64,000 nt of DNA from positions 124,001 to 188,000 of the forward strand of contig OZ251449.1 in the NCBI GenBank assembly GCA_965242505.1, written 5' to 3'. Positions within the stretch are counted from its first letter, which is position 1. Each line of letters begins with the position of its first letter. Both the position numbers and the translations under genes were made by a program. The notes below the pieces were generated by a model. It saw nothing but the letters and a program-made list of their open reading frames with translations. It ran no database searches and had not been told where the DNA came from. Source of the DNA: UBA2966 sp965242505 (GTDB taxonomy: Bacteria > Pseudomonadota > Alphaproteobacteria > UBA2966). Of this stretch, positions 1-8,954 are shown in pieces.

Positions 1-1
1 A

Positions 2-1066
2 TACGAGGGCCGCCCCCTCGCCTGCCGCAACGCCGACGACGCCGAGCTCGCGGCCTATGCCCGCGCGCTGCGCCAGCGCGGCAGGGGAACCATCGAGATC
101 GCGGCGACGAAACGGATCGGGATCATCGACGACGACCAGTACGCGCTGCTCGACCTGCTGCTGACGGAAAGCGGCCGCCCGGTCACGTTCCTGGGGCTGG
201 TCGATCGCGATGACGTTCCCGACGCCGCCCGCGACACGCTGGAAAAGACGGCGCCGCTGCTGGAGCGCGGCGTGCGGCCGCAGATCCTGCCGCTGCCCCT
301 GACGCGCGAGTTCAACATGCGCAACCCGTTCTCCTTCGCCGCCTTCCCCTCGTGGCGCAAGGTGTTCGCCGACAAGTCGAAGGAAGGCCAGCGCGCAGTG
401 TACGCCGACCCGGAGTTCCGGAACGCGTTTCGCGGGGAAATGCGGGAACGGCTCAACTTCTGCGATTTCAACCGCGTAACCCTGCACGAGGTCGGGAACC
501 CTGACCTGAAGCGGCTGGAAGGGCGGACCGTCGCGGAGATCGCGAGGGAACGGGGGACCGACGAGGTCGACGCCTTCCTCGACGTCACCCTCGAGGACGA
601 CGTCGACAACGAGTTCATCTTCACGTCGTTCAACACCCGGATCGACAGCATGACCCGCATCCTCAACCACCCGCACGTCCTGATCGGCCTCGGGGACGGC
701 GGCGCCCACGTGGACATGCTGTGCGACTCGGGCTACCCGACGTTCCTGCTCGGCGAATGGGTGCGGGAGCGCCAAGCCATGACGCTGGAGCGGGCGGTGC
801 GGAAACTGACCTCGGAACCGGCGGACCTGTTCGGAATCGCGGACCGCGGCCGTCTGCGGGAGGGGAACTGGGCGGACATCACGATCTTCGATCCGCGAAA
901 CGTCGGGTCGCCCGACCGGAACGAGCGCTCCCACGACCTGCCGGGCGGCGCCAAGCGCATGTTGCGGCCGTCCCGCGGCATCGAGTGCGCCATCGTCAAC
1001 GGCGAACCCGTCTACAGGAACGGCGGGTTGACCGGGGCCGCTCCGGGGCGGACGCTGCGGTCGTAG
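2..1066 (+). CDS. N-acyl-D-amino-acid deacylase / D-aminoacylase-type amidohydrolase, 5' truncated by window edge
   Basis: The reading frame is open from the first codon of the window, so the N-terminus with the first metal-binding histidines lies outside. The visible 354 residues match the C-terminal two thirds of the amidohydrolase-3 (D-aminoacylase / dihydroorotase-like) family, cytoplasmic zinc hydrolases that deacylate N-acyl-D-amino acids or related amides. Seen: the GDGGAHVD motif near residue 230, which carries the conserved catalytic Asp region, and the terminal beta-sandwich segment (REGNWADITIFDP ... GEPVY) typical of the family. The next gene starts 12 bp downstream, which suggests an operon with the amidohydrolase, CoA-transferase and oxidoreductase genes that follow. 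The exact substrate cannot be told. Confidence 0.8.
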   Translation, partial: YEGRPLACRNADDAELAAYARALRQRGRGTIEIAATKRIGIIDDDQYALLDLLLTESGRPVTFLGLVDRDDVPDAARDTLEKTAPLLERGVRPQILPLPLTREFNMRNPFSFAAFPSWRKVFADKSKEGQRAVYADPEFRNAFRGEMRERLNFCDFNRVTLHEVGNPDLKRLEGRTVAEIARERGTDEVDAFLDVTLEDDVDNEFIFTSFNTRIDSMTRILNHPHVLIGLGDGGAHVDMLCDSGYPTFLLGEWVRERQAMTLERAVRKLTSEPADLFGIADRGRLREGNWADITIFDPRNVGSPDRNERSHDLPGGAKRMLRPSRGIECAIVNGEPVYRNGGLTGAAPGRTLRS

Positions 1067-1077
1067 CCCGATACGCC

Positions 1078-1914
1078 ATGAGCGCGGAGCCTGCGGCGCG
1101 GCCCGAAAGGGTCGCCGACGTCTGGGCCAACTGGTGGGACCGCGCCCTGTTCGAGGCGTTGCCGGATCTCGACGCCCTCTACGCGCGCCTCGGGATCGGC
1201 GATCGGGCGGGCGCGACCATCGAGCGTCTGACGGAAGAGGCCGACGCCGGCGCCGTCGACAGGATCGTGCTCTCCGCCACCGCCTTTTCCGGTTCTTCCG
1301 CCGACAACGACGCAGTGGCGGATATCGTCGGGCGGTTTCCGGAGCGGCTGGTCGGATGCGCGAGCGTGGACCCGACGCAGGGCATGGCGTCCGTGCGCGA
1401 TCTGCGCCGGGCGGTCGAATCGTTGGGATTCCGGGGATTGAAGCTGCTGCCGTTCGTCTACGATCGCCCTCCGAACGACGCGATCTACTATCCCCTCTAC
1501 GCGGCGTGCGTCGAACTGGACGTCCCCGCGCTGATTCTCACCGGCCACACCGCCGTGATGCGCCGTTCGGAGCTGGGGCGCCCGCTGCATCTCGACGACG
1601 TGGCGCTGCACTTTCCCGAACTCACGATCGTCGCGGGGCACGCGGGCTATCCCTGGACCGACGAACTGATTTCCCTGGCCTGGAAACACGCCAATCTCCA
1701 TATCGACACCTCCGGGCATCGACCCAGGCATCTGCCTGCCGATCTCCTGCGTTTCCTCGACTCCTACGGGCGCGAGAAGGTCATGTTCGGAACGGGATAC
1801 CCCTTCATGGATTTCGAGGGGCCGGTGACCGAGGCGCGCGCGTTGGGCCTGCGCCCCGAGGCGCTCGAAAGCTATCTCTGGGGCAACGCCGCCCGCGTGT
1901 GGGGCTGGCGATGA
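1078..1914 (+). CDS. Amidohydrolase-2 family protein with an altered metal site
   Basis: A 278-residue TIM-barrel protein of the amidohydrolase-2 (ACMSD-like) group. The ATG at 1078 is chosen because it lies 12 bp after the previous stop; the frame is open further upstream but there overlaps gene 1. Family hallmarks seen: a GHAGYPW motif near residue 187 and a KVMFGTGYP motif near 238. The usual N-terminal HxH is replaced by WAN (in VADVWANWW), and the usual Asp of the GSDYP-type motif is Gly here, so the canonical metal ligands are largely missing. It may be a divergent hydrolase or a non-catalytic member. It overlaps the CoA-transferase gene by 4 bp (ATGA), so the two are translationally coupled and probably act in one catabolic route. 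Confidence 0.75.
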   Translation: MSAEPAARPERVADVWANWWDRALFEALPDLDALYARLGIGDRAGATIERLTEEADAGAVDRIVLSATAFSGSSADNDAVADIVGRFPERLVGCASVDPTQGMASVRDLRRAVESLGFRGLKLLPFVYDRPPNDAIYYPLYAACVELDVPALILTGHTAVMRRSELGRPLHLDDVALHFPELTIVAGHAGYPWTDELISLAWKHANLHIDTSGHRPRHLPADLLRFLDSYGREKVMFGTGYPFMDFEGPVTEARALGLRPEALESYLWGNAARVWGWR

Positions 1915-3131
1915 CCGGGGGAAACGGCGGTTCATGGAGCGGGCTGCTCGACGGCGTCGTCGTGCTGGACCTGTCGATGTTCGTGGCCGGGCCTTTCGCG
2001 ACGATGACCCTGGCGGACCTCGGCGCCGAGGTCGTCAAGATCGAGCCCTTGACCGGCGATCCCGTCCGGACGAGCGGCATCGGGCCCGAGATCCGCGGCG
2101 AGAGCGCGCAATTCCACAGCTACAACCGCAACAAGAAGAGCCTGTGCCTCGATCTCAAGTCCGATCGCGGACGGGATGTCTTTTACGAGCTCGCGGGCAA
2201 GGCCGATATCGTGTTCGACAACTTCCGCCCCGGCGTCTTGGAACGGCTCCGGCTCGATTACGAGCGATTGCGGGAAGTGAATCCCGGAATCGTCTGCGTC
2301 TCCCTGAGCGGTTTCGGACGCGACGGACCGTGGGCCGACCGTCCCGGCTACGACATCGTGGCGCAGGCCCTGTCCGGGACGATGAGCCTCACGGGTCACG
2401 CGGCTGCGGAGCCCGCCATCATGCCCCTGCACATGGGGGATACGGCGGGCGGCCTCTACGCGGCCCTGGCGATGTCGGCGGCGCTGTCCCGCCGGAACAG
2501 GACCGGCGAGGGTTGTCGCCTGGATCTGTCCCTGCTGGACTGTCAGCTCGCGCTCCTGGGAGACGAGGCGACGCACTTCGGCGTCGTCGGCGCATCGCCG
2601 GAGCCCCGCGGCGCTTCCCATCCGTATCTCGTTCCCTACGCGGCGTTCCGCACGCGGGACCGGCCGATCGTCATCGCGGCCGTCGGCGTCGAAAAGTTCT
2701 TCGCCAACCTGGCGGCGGCGGTCGGCCGGCCGCAACTCGCCCGCGACTCCCGCTTCCGGGACCATCGCTCCCGTCTGGCCAATCGCGGCGAGCTCGAAGC
2801 GATCCTTCAGGAGATCTTCGAGACCCGGTCCCGTGACGACTGGATGGAAACGTTGATCGCGCACGACGTCCCCGCGGCGCCGGTGCTCCAGGTCGGGGAG
2901 GCGATGGCGACCCCGCAGGCGGAACACCGGCGGATGACCGAGACCGTCGCCCTGCCGGGCGGCGAGAGCGTCCGTCTCGCGCGTTCTCCCGTCGGGGAGG
3001 CGGGTTCCCCGCCGCATCCCTTGCGCCCGGCGCCGCGGCGCGGCGAGCACGGCCCTGCGCTGTTGCGCGAGCTTCTCGGCTACACTCCCGGCGAGGTCGA
3101 CGCCCTGTCGAAGGCGGGCGTGATCGGATAG
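1911..3131 (+). CDS. CaiB/BaiF family CoA-transferase (class III)
   Basis: A 406-residue cytoplasmic class III CoA-transferase, which moves CoA between a donor acyl-CoA and a carboxylic acid through an aspartyl-CoA thioester. Seen: the N-terminal Rossmann-like entry DGVVVLDLSMFVAGPF, the LGAEVVKIE segment, YNRNKKSLCLDLK, and the MGDTAGGLYAALAMSAAL segment around residue 177, whose Asp is the expected nucleophile. Length is normal for the family. The start overlaps the upstream amidohydrolase by 4 bp. The acid activated is unknown; the context of hydrolases and a TRAP transporter suggests import and CoA-activation of an organic acid, which is inference. Confidence 0.88.
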   Translation: MTGGNGGSWSGLLDGVVVLDLSMFVAGPFATMTLADLGAEVVKIEPLTGDPVRTSGIGPEIRGESAQFHSYNRNKKSLCLDLKSDRGRDVFYELAGKADIVFDNFRPGVLERLRLDYERLREVNPGIVCVSLSGFGRDGPWADRPGYDIVAQALSGTMSLTGHAAAEPAIMPLHMGDTAGGLYAALAMSAALSRRNRTGEGCRLDLSLLDCQLALLGDEATHFGVVGASPEPRGASHPYLVPYAAFRTRDRPIVIAAVGVEKFFANLAAAVGRPQLARDSRFRDHRSRLANRGELEAILQEIFETRSRDDWMETLIAHDVPAAPVLQVGEAMATPQAEHRRMTETVALPGGESVRLARSPVGEAGSPPHPLRPAPRRGEHGPALLRELLGYTPGEVDALSKAGVIG

Positions 3132-3172
3132 GCCGCGGCCGGGCGGCGGCGCGAACGGGGAGGAGAGGAAAC

Positions 3173-4249
3173 ATGGCGCCAAGGGTCGAACCGCCCGTCC
3201 GTTTCGGCATCCTGAGTTTCGCGATGTATCACGCGAACTTCTGGGCGCGCGCGATCGCGGACTCCGGGCTGGCGGCGTTCGTCGGGATATGGGACGCCGA
3301 CGCCGAGCGCGGCGAGGCGGCGGCGAAGGAGTACGGGACGGCGTATTGGGCGGATCTCGATGCGCTGCTGGAGGCGTGCGACGCCGTCGCGATCACGTCG
3401 GAAACGCTCGGTCACGTGGAACTCGCGGAGCGGGCCGCGGCGCGCGGGCGGCACATCCTGGTCGAGAAGCCCCTGGCGACGACGATGGAGGGATGCGACC
3501 GGATACAGGCGGCGGTCGAGCGGGCGGGAGTGTCGTTCATGCAGAGCTTCCCGAAACGTTTCGATCCCGTGAACCACGAGCTCAAGCGCCTCGTCGACGA
3601 AGGGGAACTCGGCCGCGTCGCCCTGATGCGCGTCCGTCACGGCCATCTGTACGGGTTGACGGGCGGCGGCGCTCACTCGGGATGGCCCGAGGATCCCGTG
3701 TCGTCGGGCGGAGGGTCGCTGCTCGACGAGGGCGTCCACGGGGCGGACTTCATCCGCTGGATGCTGGGCGAGCCCGACGCCGTCATGGCGACCGTCGCCC
3801 ATCCCCTGGGGCGCCGGGTCGAGGATCTGGGCCTCGCCGTCTTCACCTACGACGACGGCGCCGTCTGCGAGCTCGCGTCGAGCAACATGTTCGCCGCCGG
3901 CGACAACTCGATCGAGATATTCGGCGCCAGGGGCGCGGCGGTCCTCTCGGGCGTCGACCTGGCGTCCCGTGACGTGACCGACGGGGCGCACCTGAAGATC
4001 TGCCGTCTCACCGAGGAGAATCTGCTGGATCCCACGACCCGGCGTTGGGCGGTGTCGGATATCGTCCCGCGGTTCAAGACCACGCCCGGGTTCCATCAGC
4101 AGAACCCGCTCCGGTTTCTCGAGGCACTGACGACGGGCGCCGAGCCGCCCAACACGATGGAAGACGGGCGGCGTTCTCTGCGGATGATCCTCTCCGCCTA
4201 CGAGTCCGCGAGGACCGGTCGGACCGTACGGATTCCCAGAGATGCGTAG
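3173..4249 (+). CDS. Gfo/Idh/MocA family oxidoreductase
   Basis: A 358-residue NAD(P)-dependent oxidoreductase of the Gfo/Idh/MocA family, which usually acts on sugars, inositols or other polyols. Seen: the N-terminal nucleotide-binding fold with VGIWDADAERG, and the EKPLATT motif at about residues 97-103, whose Lys is the family catalytic Lys. The glycine-rich loop is unusual (GILSFAMYHA rather than GxGxxG). The start is well supported by a GGAGAGGA Shine-Dalgarno sequence just upstream of the ATG. It lies 41 bp behind the CoA-transferase and probably belongs to the same transcript. Substrate unknown. Confidence 0.85.
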   Translation: MAPRVEPPVRFGILSFAMYHANFWARAIADSGLAAFVGIWDADAERGEAAAKEYGTAYWADLDALLEACDAVAITSETLGHVELAERAAARGRHILVEKPLATTMEGCDRIQAAVERAGVSFMQSFPKRFDPVNHELKRLVDEGELGRVALMRVRHGHLYGLTGGGAHSGWPEDPVSSGGGSLLDEGVHGADFIRWMLGEPDAVMATVAHPLGRRVEDLGLAVFTYDDGAVCELASSNMFAAGDNSIEIFGARGAAVLSGVDLASRDVTDGAHLKICRLTEENLLDPTTRRWAVSDIVPRFKTTPGFHQQNPLRFLEALTTGAEPPNTMEDGRRSLRMILSAYESARTGRTVRIPRDA

Positions 4250-4380
4250 CTCGCGCGGCGATTCTCGCGCCTCGTCGACGGCGTCTTTCCCGCCCTGCCG
4301 GCGCGACAACGCCGCGCAGGTCGTGGCCAGCAGGAGAAATGCGGGTTAGGCTGTCCTTCGCTCCACACCGCTCCCACGAC

Positions 4381-4953
4381 ATGCGAGACGCCATGAAACC
4401 CGCCCGCCTGGCCATGATCGCCGGCCTCGTCCTCGGAACGCTTGCGCCGGGCCGGACCGCCACCGCCGCCGATGCCGAAAACACCCTCTACATGGACCTC
4501 GAATACGGCCGCGTGACGATCGAAATGAGGCCGGATCTGGCTCCCCGGCACGTCGCGCGCATCAAGCGGCTCGTCCGCGAAGGCTTCTACGACGGGGTGG
4601 CGTTCCACCGCGTGATCGAGGGCTTCATGGCCCAGGGCGGCGATCCGACCGGGACCGGCCGGGGCGGGTCGGGAACGACGCTGCCGGCGGAGTTCTCGGA
4701 CCACCCCCATGTCCGCGGCGTGGTCTCGATGGCCCGCGCCCAGGACCCCGACAGCGCCGACAGCCAGTTCTTCATCGTGTTCGCCCCGGCCCCGCATCTC
4801 GACGGCCAATACACCGTCTGGGGCGAGGTGGTCTCGGGCATGGAGTTTGTCGACCGGCTTGAACGGGGCGACCGGCGGCGCGGCGGCGTGGTCGCCGATC
4901 CCGACAGGATCGTCCGGATGCGGGTCGCCAGGGACGTCGAGCGGGCCAACTGA
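4381..4953 (+). CDS. Periplasmic cyclophilin-type peptidyl-prolyl cis-trans isomerase
   Basis: A 190-residue cyclophilin with an N-terminal signal peptide (MKPARLAMIAGLVLGTL, cleavage likely after the ATAADA stretch), so it probably assists folding in the periplasm. Cyclophilin motifs seen: FHRVIEGFMAQGGDPTG with the catalytic Arg of FHRVI, SMARA, QFFIV and the VWGEV substrate-pocket Trp. The start is uncertain: in-frame ATGs occur at 4339, 4381 and 4393. The site at 4339 has an AGGAG too close to it, and 4393 would give the most compact signal peptide. There is no clear functional link to the neighbours. Confidence 0.88.
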   Translation: MRDAMKPARLAMIAGLVLGTLAPGRTATAADAENTLYMDLEYGRVTIEMRPDLAPRHVARIKRLVREGFYDGVAFHRVIEGFMAQGGDPTGTGRGGSGTTLPAEFSDHPHVRGVVSMARAQDPDSADSQFFIVFAPAPHLDGQYTVWGEVVSGMEFVDRLERGDRRRGGVVADPDRIVRMRVARDVERAN

Positions 4954-5090
4954 GCGTCCGGCTCGAACGGGGGGCCGTCGGCGCTCGCGGGGCGGCGTTG
5001 CCAATTCCGGGGCGATGGCGTCTAATTCGGAAGCGCGGCCCGGGTTCCGAGGGGGCGGCCGCTTTCGAGAGGAACGAGGAGGGAGGACAG

Positions 5091-6143
5091 ATGAGAGACT
5101 GGACCAAGAGAGGCGTATCCCGCCGGGACGCCCTGAAGACCACGGGGGCCGCGGCGGCGGCCGGCGCGGTCGTCACCGGCTTTCCAGCGCTCGTGCGCTC
5201 GGCGCAGCAGAAGAAGTTCCTGAAGCCGATCGTCGCGGGCCTGAACGGCCGGCCCGGAGACCCGTCTTACGTATCGGTCTCGGAGGTGCCGCGGATCCTG
5301 GCCGAGAAATACGACATCGAGGTCAAGTTCGAGGTGCATCACTCCTCGACGCTGGGTACGGACCTGTCCCAGCTCGAGGCGGTGCAGACCGGCTTCATCG
5401 ACATCACCAGCAACGTGACGTCGCAGTTCTCGAAGTTCGACGATTCGTTTTCGTTCGTCGATCTGCCGTACATCATCACCAGCTGGGACCAGTATCTCCG
5501 GGTCGCGAAGAGCGACGCCTGGAAACGGCAGGCGGCGAAGTTCGAGAAGAAGGTGCCGGTGAAGGTGCTGCCGCCCGTCGGCGCCGGAGGTTACCGGCTG
5601 CTGTGGAACAACGTCCGTCCGCTGCCTGACCCGAGCGCCGTGCAGGGCCTCAAGTTCCGTACGGTCACTTCGCCGATTGCGATCGAGCTGATGAAGGCGT
5701 GGGGCGGCAATCCGACGTCGATCCCGTGGACCGAGACGTATACGGCCCTCCAGCAGAAGGTCGTGCAGGGCTTCCACGTGCAGCCGATCTGGACCTACAA
5801 GTTCAACATGTACGAAGTGCTCAAGTACGCGACGGAGGTGAAGGCCATCTTCGGAATCCAGTTCCAGGTCATGAACGTCAACACCTGGAACGCGATTCCC
5901 GAGGACATCCAGGGACCCATGATGATGGCGTTCCAGGAAGCCGCCGATCTCGGCAACGCCGCCGATCGCGGTTCGGAAGACGGCTTCAAGGACAAGCTTC
6001 GCGAGAAGGGCATGGAGATCTACACGCCCTCGGCCAAGGAATACGCGGAATGGCGTTCCCGCGGCGAAGGCGTATGGGGCAAGGTCGGCGTGGGTTCGAG
6101 CATCGACAAGGGCTTGGTCGACACCGTCGTCGGGATGGGCTGA
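5091..6143 (+). CDS. TRAP transporter solute-binding protein (DctP family), Tat-type signal
   Basis: A 350-residue periplasmic receptor of a tripartite ATP-independent (TRAP) transporter, which delivers an organic acid or similar solute to DctQM permeases. The ATG at 5091 is chosen over an upstream in-frame ATG because of a strong GAGGAGGGAGG Shine-Dalgarno sequence and because it starts a signal peptide with a twin-arginine motif (SRRDALK, residues about 10-16), followed by an Ala-rich hydrophobic core. Tat export is common among TRAP receptors. The fold signature includes the LKFRTVTSPIAIELMKAWGG segment. A terminator follows at 6171, and the matching permease genes appear only at 8355 and 8955, behind a hipBA module. 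Confidence 0.9.
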   Translation: MRDWTKRGVSRRDALKTTGAAAAAGAVVTGFPALVRSAQQKKFLKPIVAGLNGRPGDPSYVSVSEVPRILAEKYDIEVKFEVHHSSTLGTDLSQLEAVQTGFIDITSNVTSQFSKFDDSFSFVDLPYIITSWDQYLRVAKSDAWKRQAAKFEKKVPVKVLPPVGAGGYRLLWNNVRPLPDPSAVQGLKFRTVTSPIAIELMKAWGGNPTSIPWTETYTALQQKVVQGFHVQPIWTYKFNMYEVLKYATEVKAIFGIQFQVMNVNTWNAIPEDIQGPMMMAFQEAADLGNAADRGSEDGFKDKLREKGMEIYTPSAKEYAEWRSRGEGVWGKVGVGSSIDKGLVDTVVGMG

Positions 6144-6170
6144 TCCGCGCCCGGGCGTCCACGATCTGGA

Positions 6171-6200
6171 GGGCCCCGCGGACGGCGGGGCCCTTCTCTC
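6171..6200 (+). terminator. Rho-independent terminator behind the TRAP receptor gene
   Basis: A perfect 9-bp GC stem (GGGCCCCGC, 6171-6179; GCGGGGCCC, 6185-6193) with a 5-nt loop is followed by TTCTCTCC. It lies 28 bp behind the stop of the TRAP receptor gene. Confidence 0.8.
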
Positions 6201-6504
6201 CCTGGCGAAGGCGGCGCAGGTCGATGTGCGCATCGCCGGCGGGAGGGATCGCAGGGTCCCGAGCCAGGAATCTTCCGCGCATTCTACGGGTGCGGGCTTC
6301 GATGCCGAGACGCCGGAGCGACAACCCGAAGCGTGGAATCATTCCGACAAACCCGAGACTGCACAAGTCATCGGGGGCGCCGCAGGGTCCGTTCGCGTTC
6401 CGTCCCCCCTGAACAGGGGGAGGTCGGGAGGGGGGGTGGACCGCGGTCCCGCAACGCCGCGCAACCCTCGATCCTCCGTCGGGATGAGACATGCGAGGTA
6501 GCGG
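6201..6504. other. Intergenic stretch between TRAP receptor and hipA, with one partial dispersed repeat
   Basis: No gene was recognised here. It contains one truncated A-type hairpin of the dispersed repeat family at 6403-6436 (CCCCCCTG facing CAGGGGGAGG, then TCGGGAGGG). The rest carries no motif I can name. Both flanking genes point into this stretch, so it serves as the convergent 3' region. Confidence 0.6.
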
Positions 6505-7746
6505 CTATCCGATCGTGCTCTTGGCGACCTTGTCCAGATGATCGTCGATGACGTTCCGAATCTCGCCGGGAAGCATGTCCTTGGCGTCGTGGCCGCGCCA
6601 GGCTTCGACGGTCAGCTCGACCGTCTCCTCGACAAGGTGCCAGAGCGGACTGACTGCGAGTCCCGCCCTGTCCGCCAGTCGGCGAACCCGGCCCTGGGTG
6701 ATCGTGTCGATGTTCCTGCCGCCGCCGAACGTGAGGGCCAGTTCGTCCCCGGGGAGATAAGGGAGCGTGGCGATGTAGTCGTAGGCCGGCGAAAGCGTCG
6801 GGTTGCGGCCGTCCCGGTAGATCAGCGACCAGTTTTTCAAGTGCATGTCGGCGTTCCCGATGAGAACGGAAAACACCAGTCTGCGCATGAAGTCGCTGAC
6901 TGCTTCCATGCCCGCCTCCATCCACAGGACGGCGGCGATGTTGGCGTAGCTTCGCCGCTCGTATTTGCGCTCCGGGAACATTCCGAAGACCTGCGCGAAA
7001 TCCTCGGTATGCACGCGCGTCCGATCCGCGAGGCGGTCGAAGCGTTCAACCGCGAGAGCATGGCCATCCAGCTCGCCGGCGCCAGTCGGCAGGCGCGCGA
7101 TCTCCCGCACCGGCACGAGCTTGACCTTCGGCACGGGGATACGGACGCGCCGCGCAAGCTCCATCATCACGAACTCGTTCTCCGGCGTCGCCGGGAAGCG
7201 AGCCGATGGCAGCTTGACGATCCATGAGCCGCCAGCGCCGTCGGCCGGAATCGTGAGCCCGCCGGAAGCCTCCATGATGGCCGAGAACTTCAACTGAACG
7301 CCGGCTAGGGAAAAGCGAAGCGCGCGAGCGTCACGATCATGACCGGCGTCGTCGGCACGGTCCCGGCCGTCGTCGGCGACATCGGCATCGGCGGGCATGA
7401 CGGCGACCGCGCCGGGCAGGTCGGCGCCGAGGGCATGGAGCAGAGAGAATTCGCGTTCCGGCTTCACGTTGGCCCGCGCAGCGAGATACTCCCGCAGATG
7501 GCCTTCGGGCAGCAGATTGGAGAAGAACGGCGGAACGCGGACGCCGACAGGACGAACGTCCGTCATCAGGTCGCTGGAGGCGGTCTTGTAGGAGAGGCTC
7601 AAGGTCGGCCGGTGGGGATCCTCGATATAGTCTTCATCGAAGGCGAAGAGGTTCCTCTCGCCGGCGAGGCGCGTGATGACGCCGATGCGCCGGCCGCTGA
7701 GATGGATCGCCAACGCCGATGGCTCGTTCCCTCGACGCGCATTCAT
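6505..7746 (-). CDS. hipA: HipA-like serine/threonine kinase toxin
   Basis: A 413-residue HipA-family kinase, the toxin of a type II toxin-antitoxin pair; E. coli HipA phosphorylates glutamyl-tRNA synthetase and induces persistence. Seen: the N-terminal HipA subdomain with PPFFSNLLPEG, the glycine-loop equivalent SLAGVQLKFS near residue 147, the catalytic loop GNADMHLKNWSL and the metal-binding SPAYDYIAT segment, all intact. The start overlaps the stop of the antitoxin gene by 4 bp, the usual coupling with antitoxin first. The pair lies on the strand opposite to the surrounding TRAP genes. The actual target in this organism is unknown. Confidence 0.92.
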   Translation of the reverse strand: MNARRGNEPSALAIHLSGRRIGVITRLAGERNLFAFDEDYIEDPHRPTLSLSYKTASSDLMTDVRPVGVRVPPFFSNLLPEGHLREYLAARANVKPEREFSLLHALGADLPGAVAVMPADADVADDGRDRADDAGHDRDARALRFSLAGVQLKFSAIMEASGGLTIPADGAGGSWIVKLPSARFPATPENEFVMMELARRVRIPVPKVKLVPVREIARLPTGAGELDGHALAVERFDRLADRTRVHTEDFAQVFGMFPERKYERRSYANIAAVLWMEAGMEAVSDFMRRLVFSVLIGNADMHLKNWSLIYRDGRNPTLSPAYDYIATLPYLPGDELALTFGGGRNIDTITQGRVRRLADRAGLAVSPLWHLVEETVELTVEAWRGHDAKDMLPGEIRNVIDDHLDKVAKSTIG

Positions 7747-8102
7747 CGTCCGGTGTCGTTCCAGCGCTCTTCTTCCTCATCATCGCCGTCTTCGGCGGCA
7801 TAGGGCGAACGTTCGCCCGAGACGCCGGGCGCATCCCGATCGCGATAATCCCTGACGAGCGCTCGCACAGCGGACAGAAGTTCTCTGGGAACCAGCGCGA
7901 GGTCGAGGTCCAGCACGCGAAGAATCTCGATCAGCGTGTCATAGCGCGGCGCGATCTTGCCGGTCTCGATTACGGAGACGTGGCGCTGGGCGAGCCCGAT
8001 CTTCTCGCCGAGCTCGGATTGGCTCCAGTGGCGCTCGAGCCGAGCGCGCCTGATTTCACGCCGGATGTTCTCCGGCAGGCTCTTCAAACGAACGGGTTTC
8101 AT
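7743..8102 (-). CDS. hipB: HipB-like XRE-family antitoxin and repressor
   Basis: A 119-residue protein with an N-terminal XRE helix-turn-helix (about residues 14-68: WSQSELGEKIGLAQRHVSVIETGKI) and an acidic, probably disordered tail (AAEDGDDEEEER). Such proteins neutralise HipA and repress their own operon. It is longer than E. coli HipB because of the acidic tail. It is the first gene of the pair and its stop overlaps the hipA start. It is probably autoregulated through the AT-rich region just upstream (8103-8180). Confidence 0.9.
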   Translation of the reverse strand: MKPVRLKSLPENIRREIRRARLERHWSQSELGEKIGLAQRHVSVIETGKIAPRYDTLIEILRVLDLDLALVPRELLSAVRALVRDYRDRDAPGVSGERSPYAAEDGDDEEEERWNDTGR

Positions 8103-8180
8103 GCTTTTCAGATCATCGGGTTCGGCTCTTATGTATCATTATGCATCACACGATATCACAAACACGGCTCAGCATGATAG
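8103..8180 (-). promoter_or_regulatory. Probable hipBA promoter/operator region
   Basis: This stretch is much more AT-rich than its surroundings. Read on the minus strand it contains TTGTGA, then CATAAT and GATACA hexamers, suitable as -35/-10 elements. A TATC...GATA pair at 8134-8155 is a loose dyad that resembles the TATCC/GGATA style of known HipB operators, but the half-site match is weak. The assignment rests mainly on position and base composition. Confidence 0.35.
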
Positions 8181-8354
8181 CTTTTCTGGTATGAAGCATG
8201 GAATTTCATGTCTCGAACGCTATAGACGCACTTGAAACCGGGCGGGAGGGATGTCGAGAGATCGTTCCTGCGACCGTCGGTTCTGTTGCCTCGCCCGAGC
8301 GCGCGTGACACTCTCCGCGCCGAGAACGATGGTTTCGGAACCCCGGCGGCCGGC

Positions 8355-8933
8355 ATGAACCGCGTCACGGATATCGTCGAGTCCTTCATGAACGGGCTGG
8401 AGGCCGTCTCGGACGCCTTCGACGCGGCGCTCGCGGTCCTCGATCGCCTGGCGCGGTGGGCGGCCATCGCGCTGGTCGGCGTCATCGCCGTCGCCATGAT
8501 CCTTCAGGTCTTCTTCCGCTACGTCGTCAATTCCTCCCTGAGCTGGTCGGAAGAGCTCAGCGTCTGGTCGCTGGTCTGGCTGGTGTTCATCGGCTCCGTC
8601 GTCCTGATACGGAACTGGGAGCACATCAACATCCCGACCTTCGTGAACTGGCTTCCCCTCGAACTGCGCCCCTACGTCGTCATCGCCGCGAAGTGCCTGT
8701 CGATCGCGTTCCTGGCGACGATGACCTATCTCGGTTTCGAGATGATCCTGTTCGGGTTCCACGCCGACGCCCCGGTCCTGCATCTTTCGACCAAGTGGGC
8801 CAAACTCTCGATTCCCGTGGGCGGCGCGTTGATGTGCCTGTTCGCCCTGAGCGTTCTGTTGAAGGACCTCGTCCGATTGTGGCGGCGGGACTATCGGCAT
8901 TTCGCCGATCAGGGAAACCCGGGCCTCGAATAG
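8355..8933 (+). CDS. TRAP transporter small permease (DctQ family)
   Basis: A 192-residue inner-membrane protein with four predicted helices, at about residues 36-58, 71-90, 107-129 and 147-167. It matches the DctQ small subunit, including FFRYVVNSSLSWSEELS and the WLVFIGSV segment typical of the family. The ATG at 8355 is used; the frame is open further upstream to 8232 but that part does not look like protein. It forms an operon with dctM, 21 bp downstream. Its likely partner receptor is the DctP at 5091-6143, now separated by hipBA. Confidence 0.9.
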   Translation: MNRVTDIVESFMNGLEAVSDAFDAALAVLDRLARWAAIALVGVIAVAMILQVFFRYVVNSSLSWSEELSVWSLVWLVFIGSVVLIRNWEHINIPTFVNWLPLELRPYVVIAAKCLSIAFLATMTYLGFEMILFGFHADAPVLHLSTKWAKLSIPVGGALMCLFALSVLLKDLVRLWRRDYRHFADQGNPGLE

Positions 8934-8954
8934 CTCGCCGTCGCGCGCCAGGAC

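Noticed and set aside
7339..7803. Plus-strand frames opposite hipA
   Set aside because: Shadow frames; HipA and HipB motifs on the minus strand are complete.
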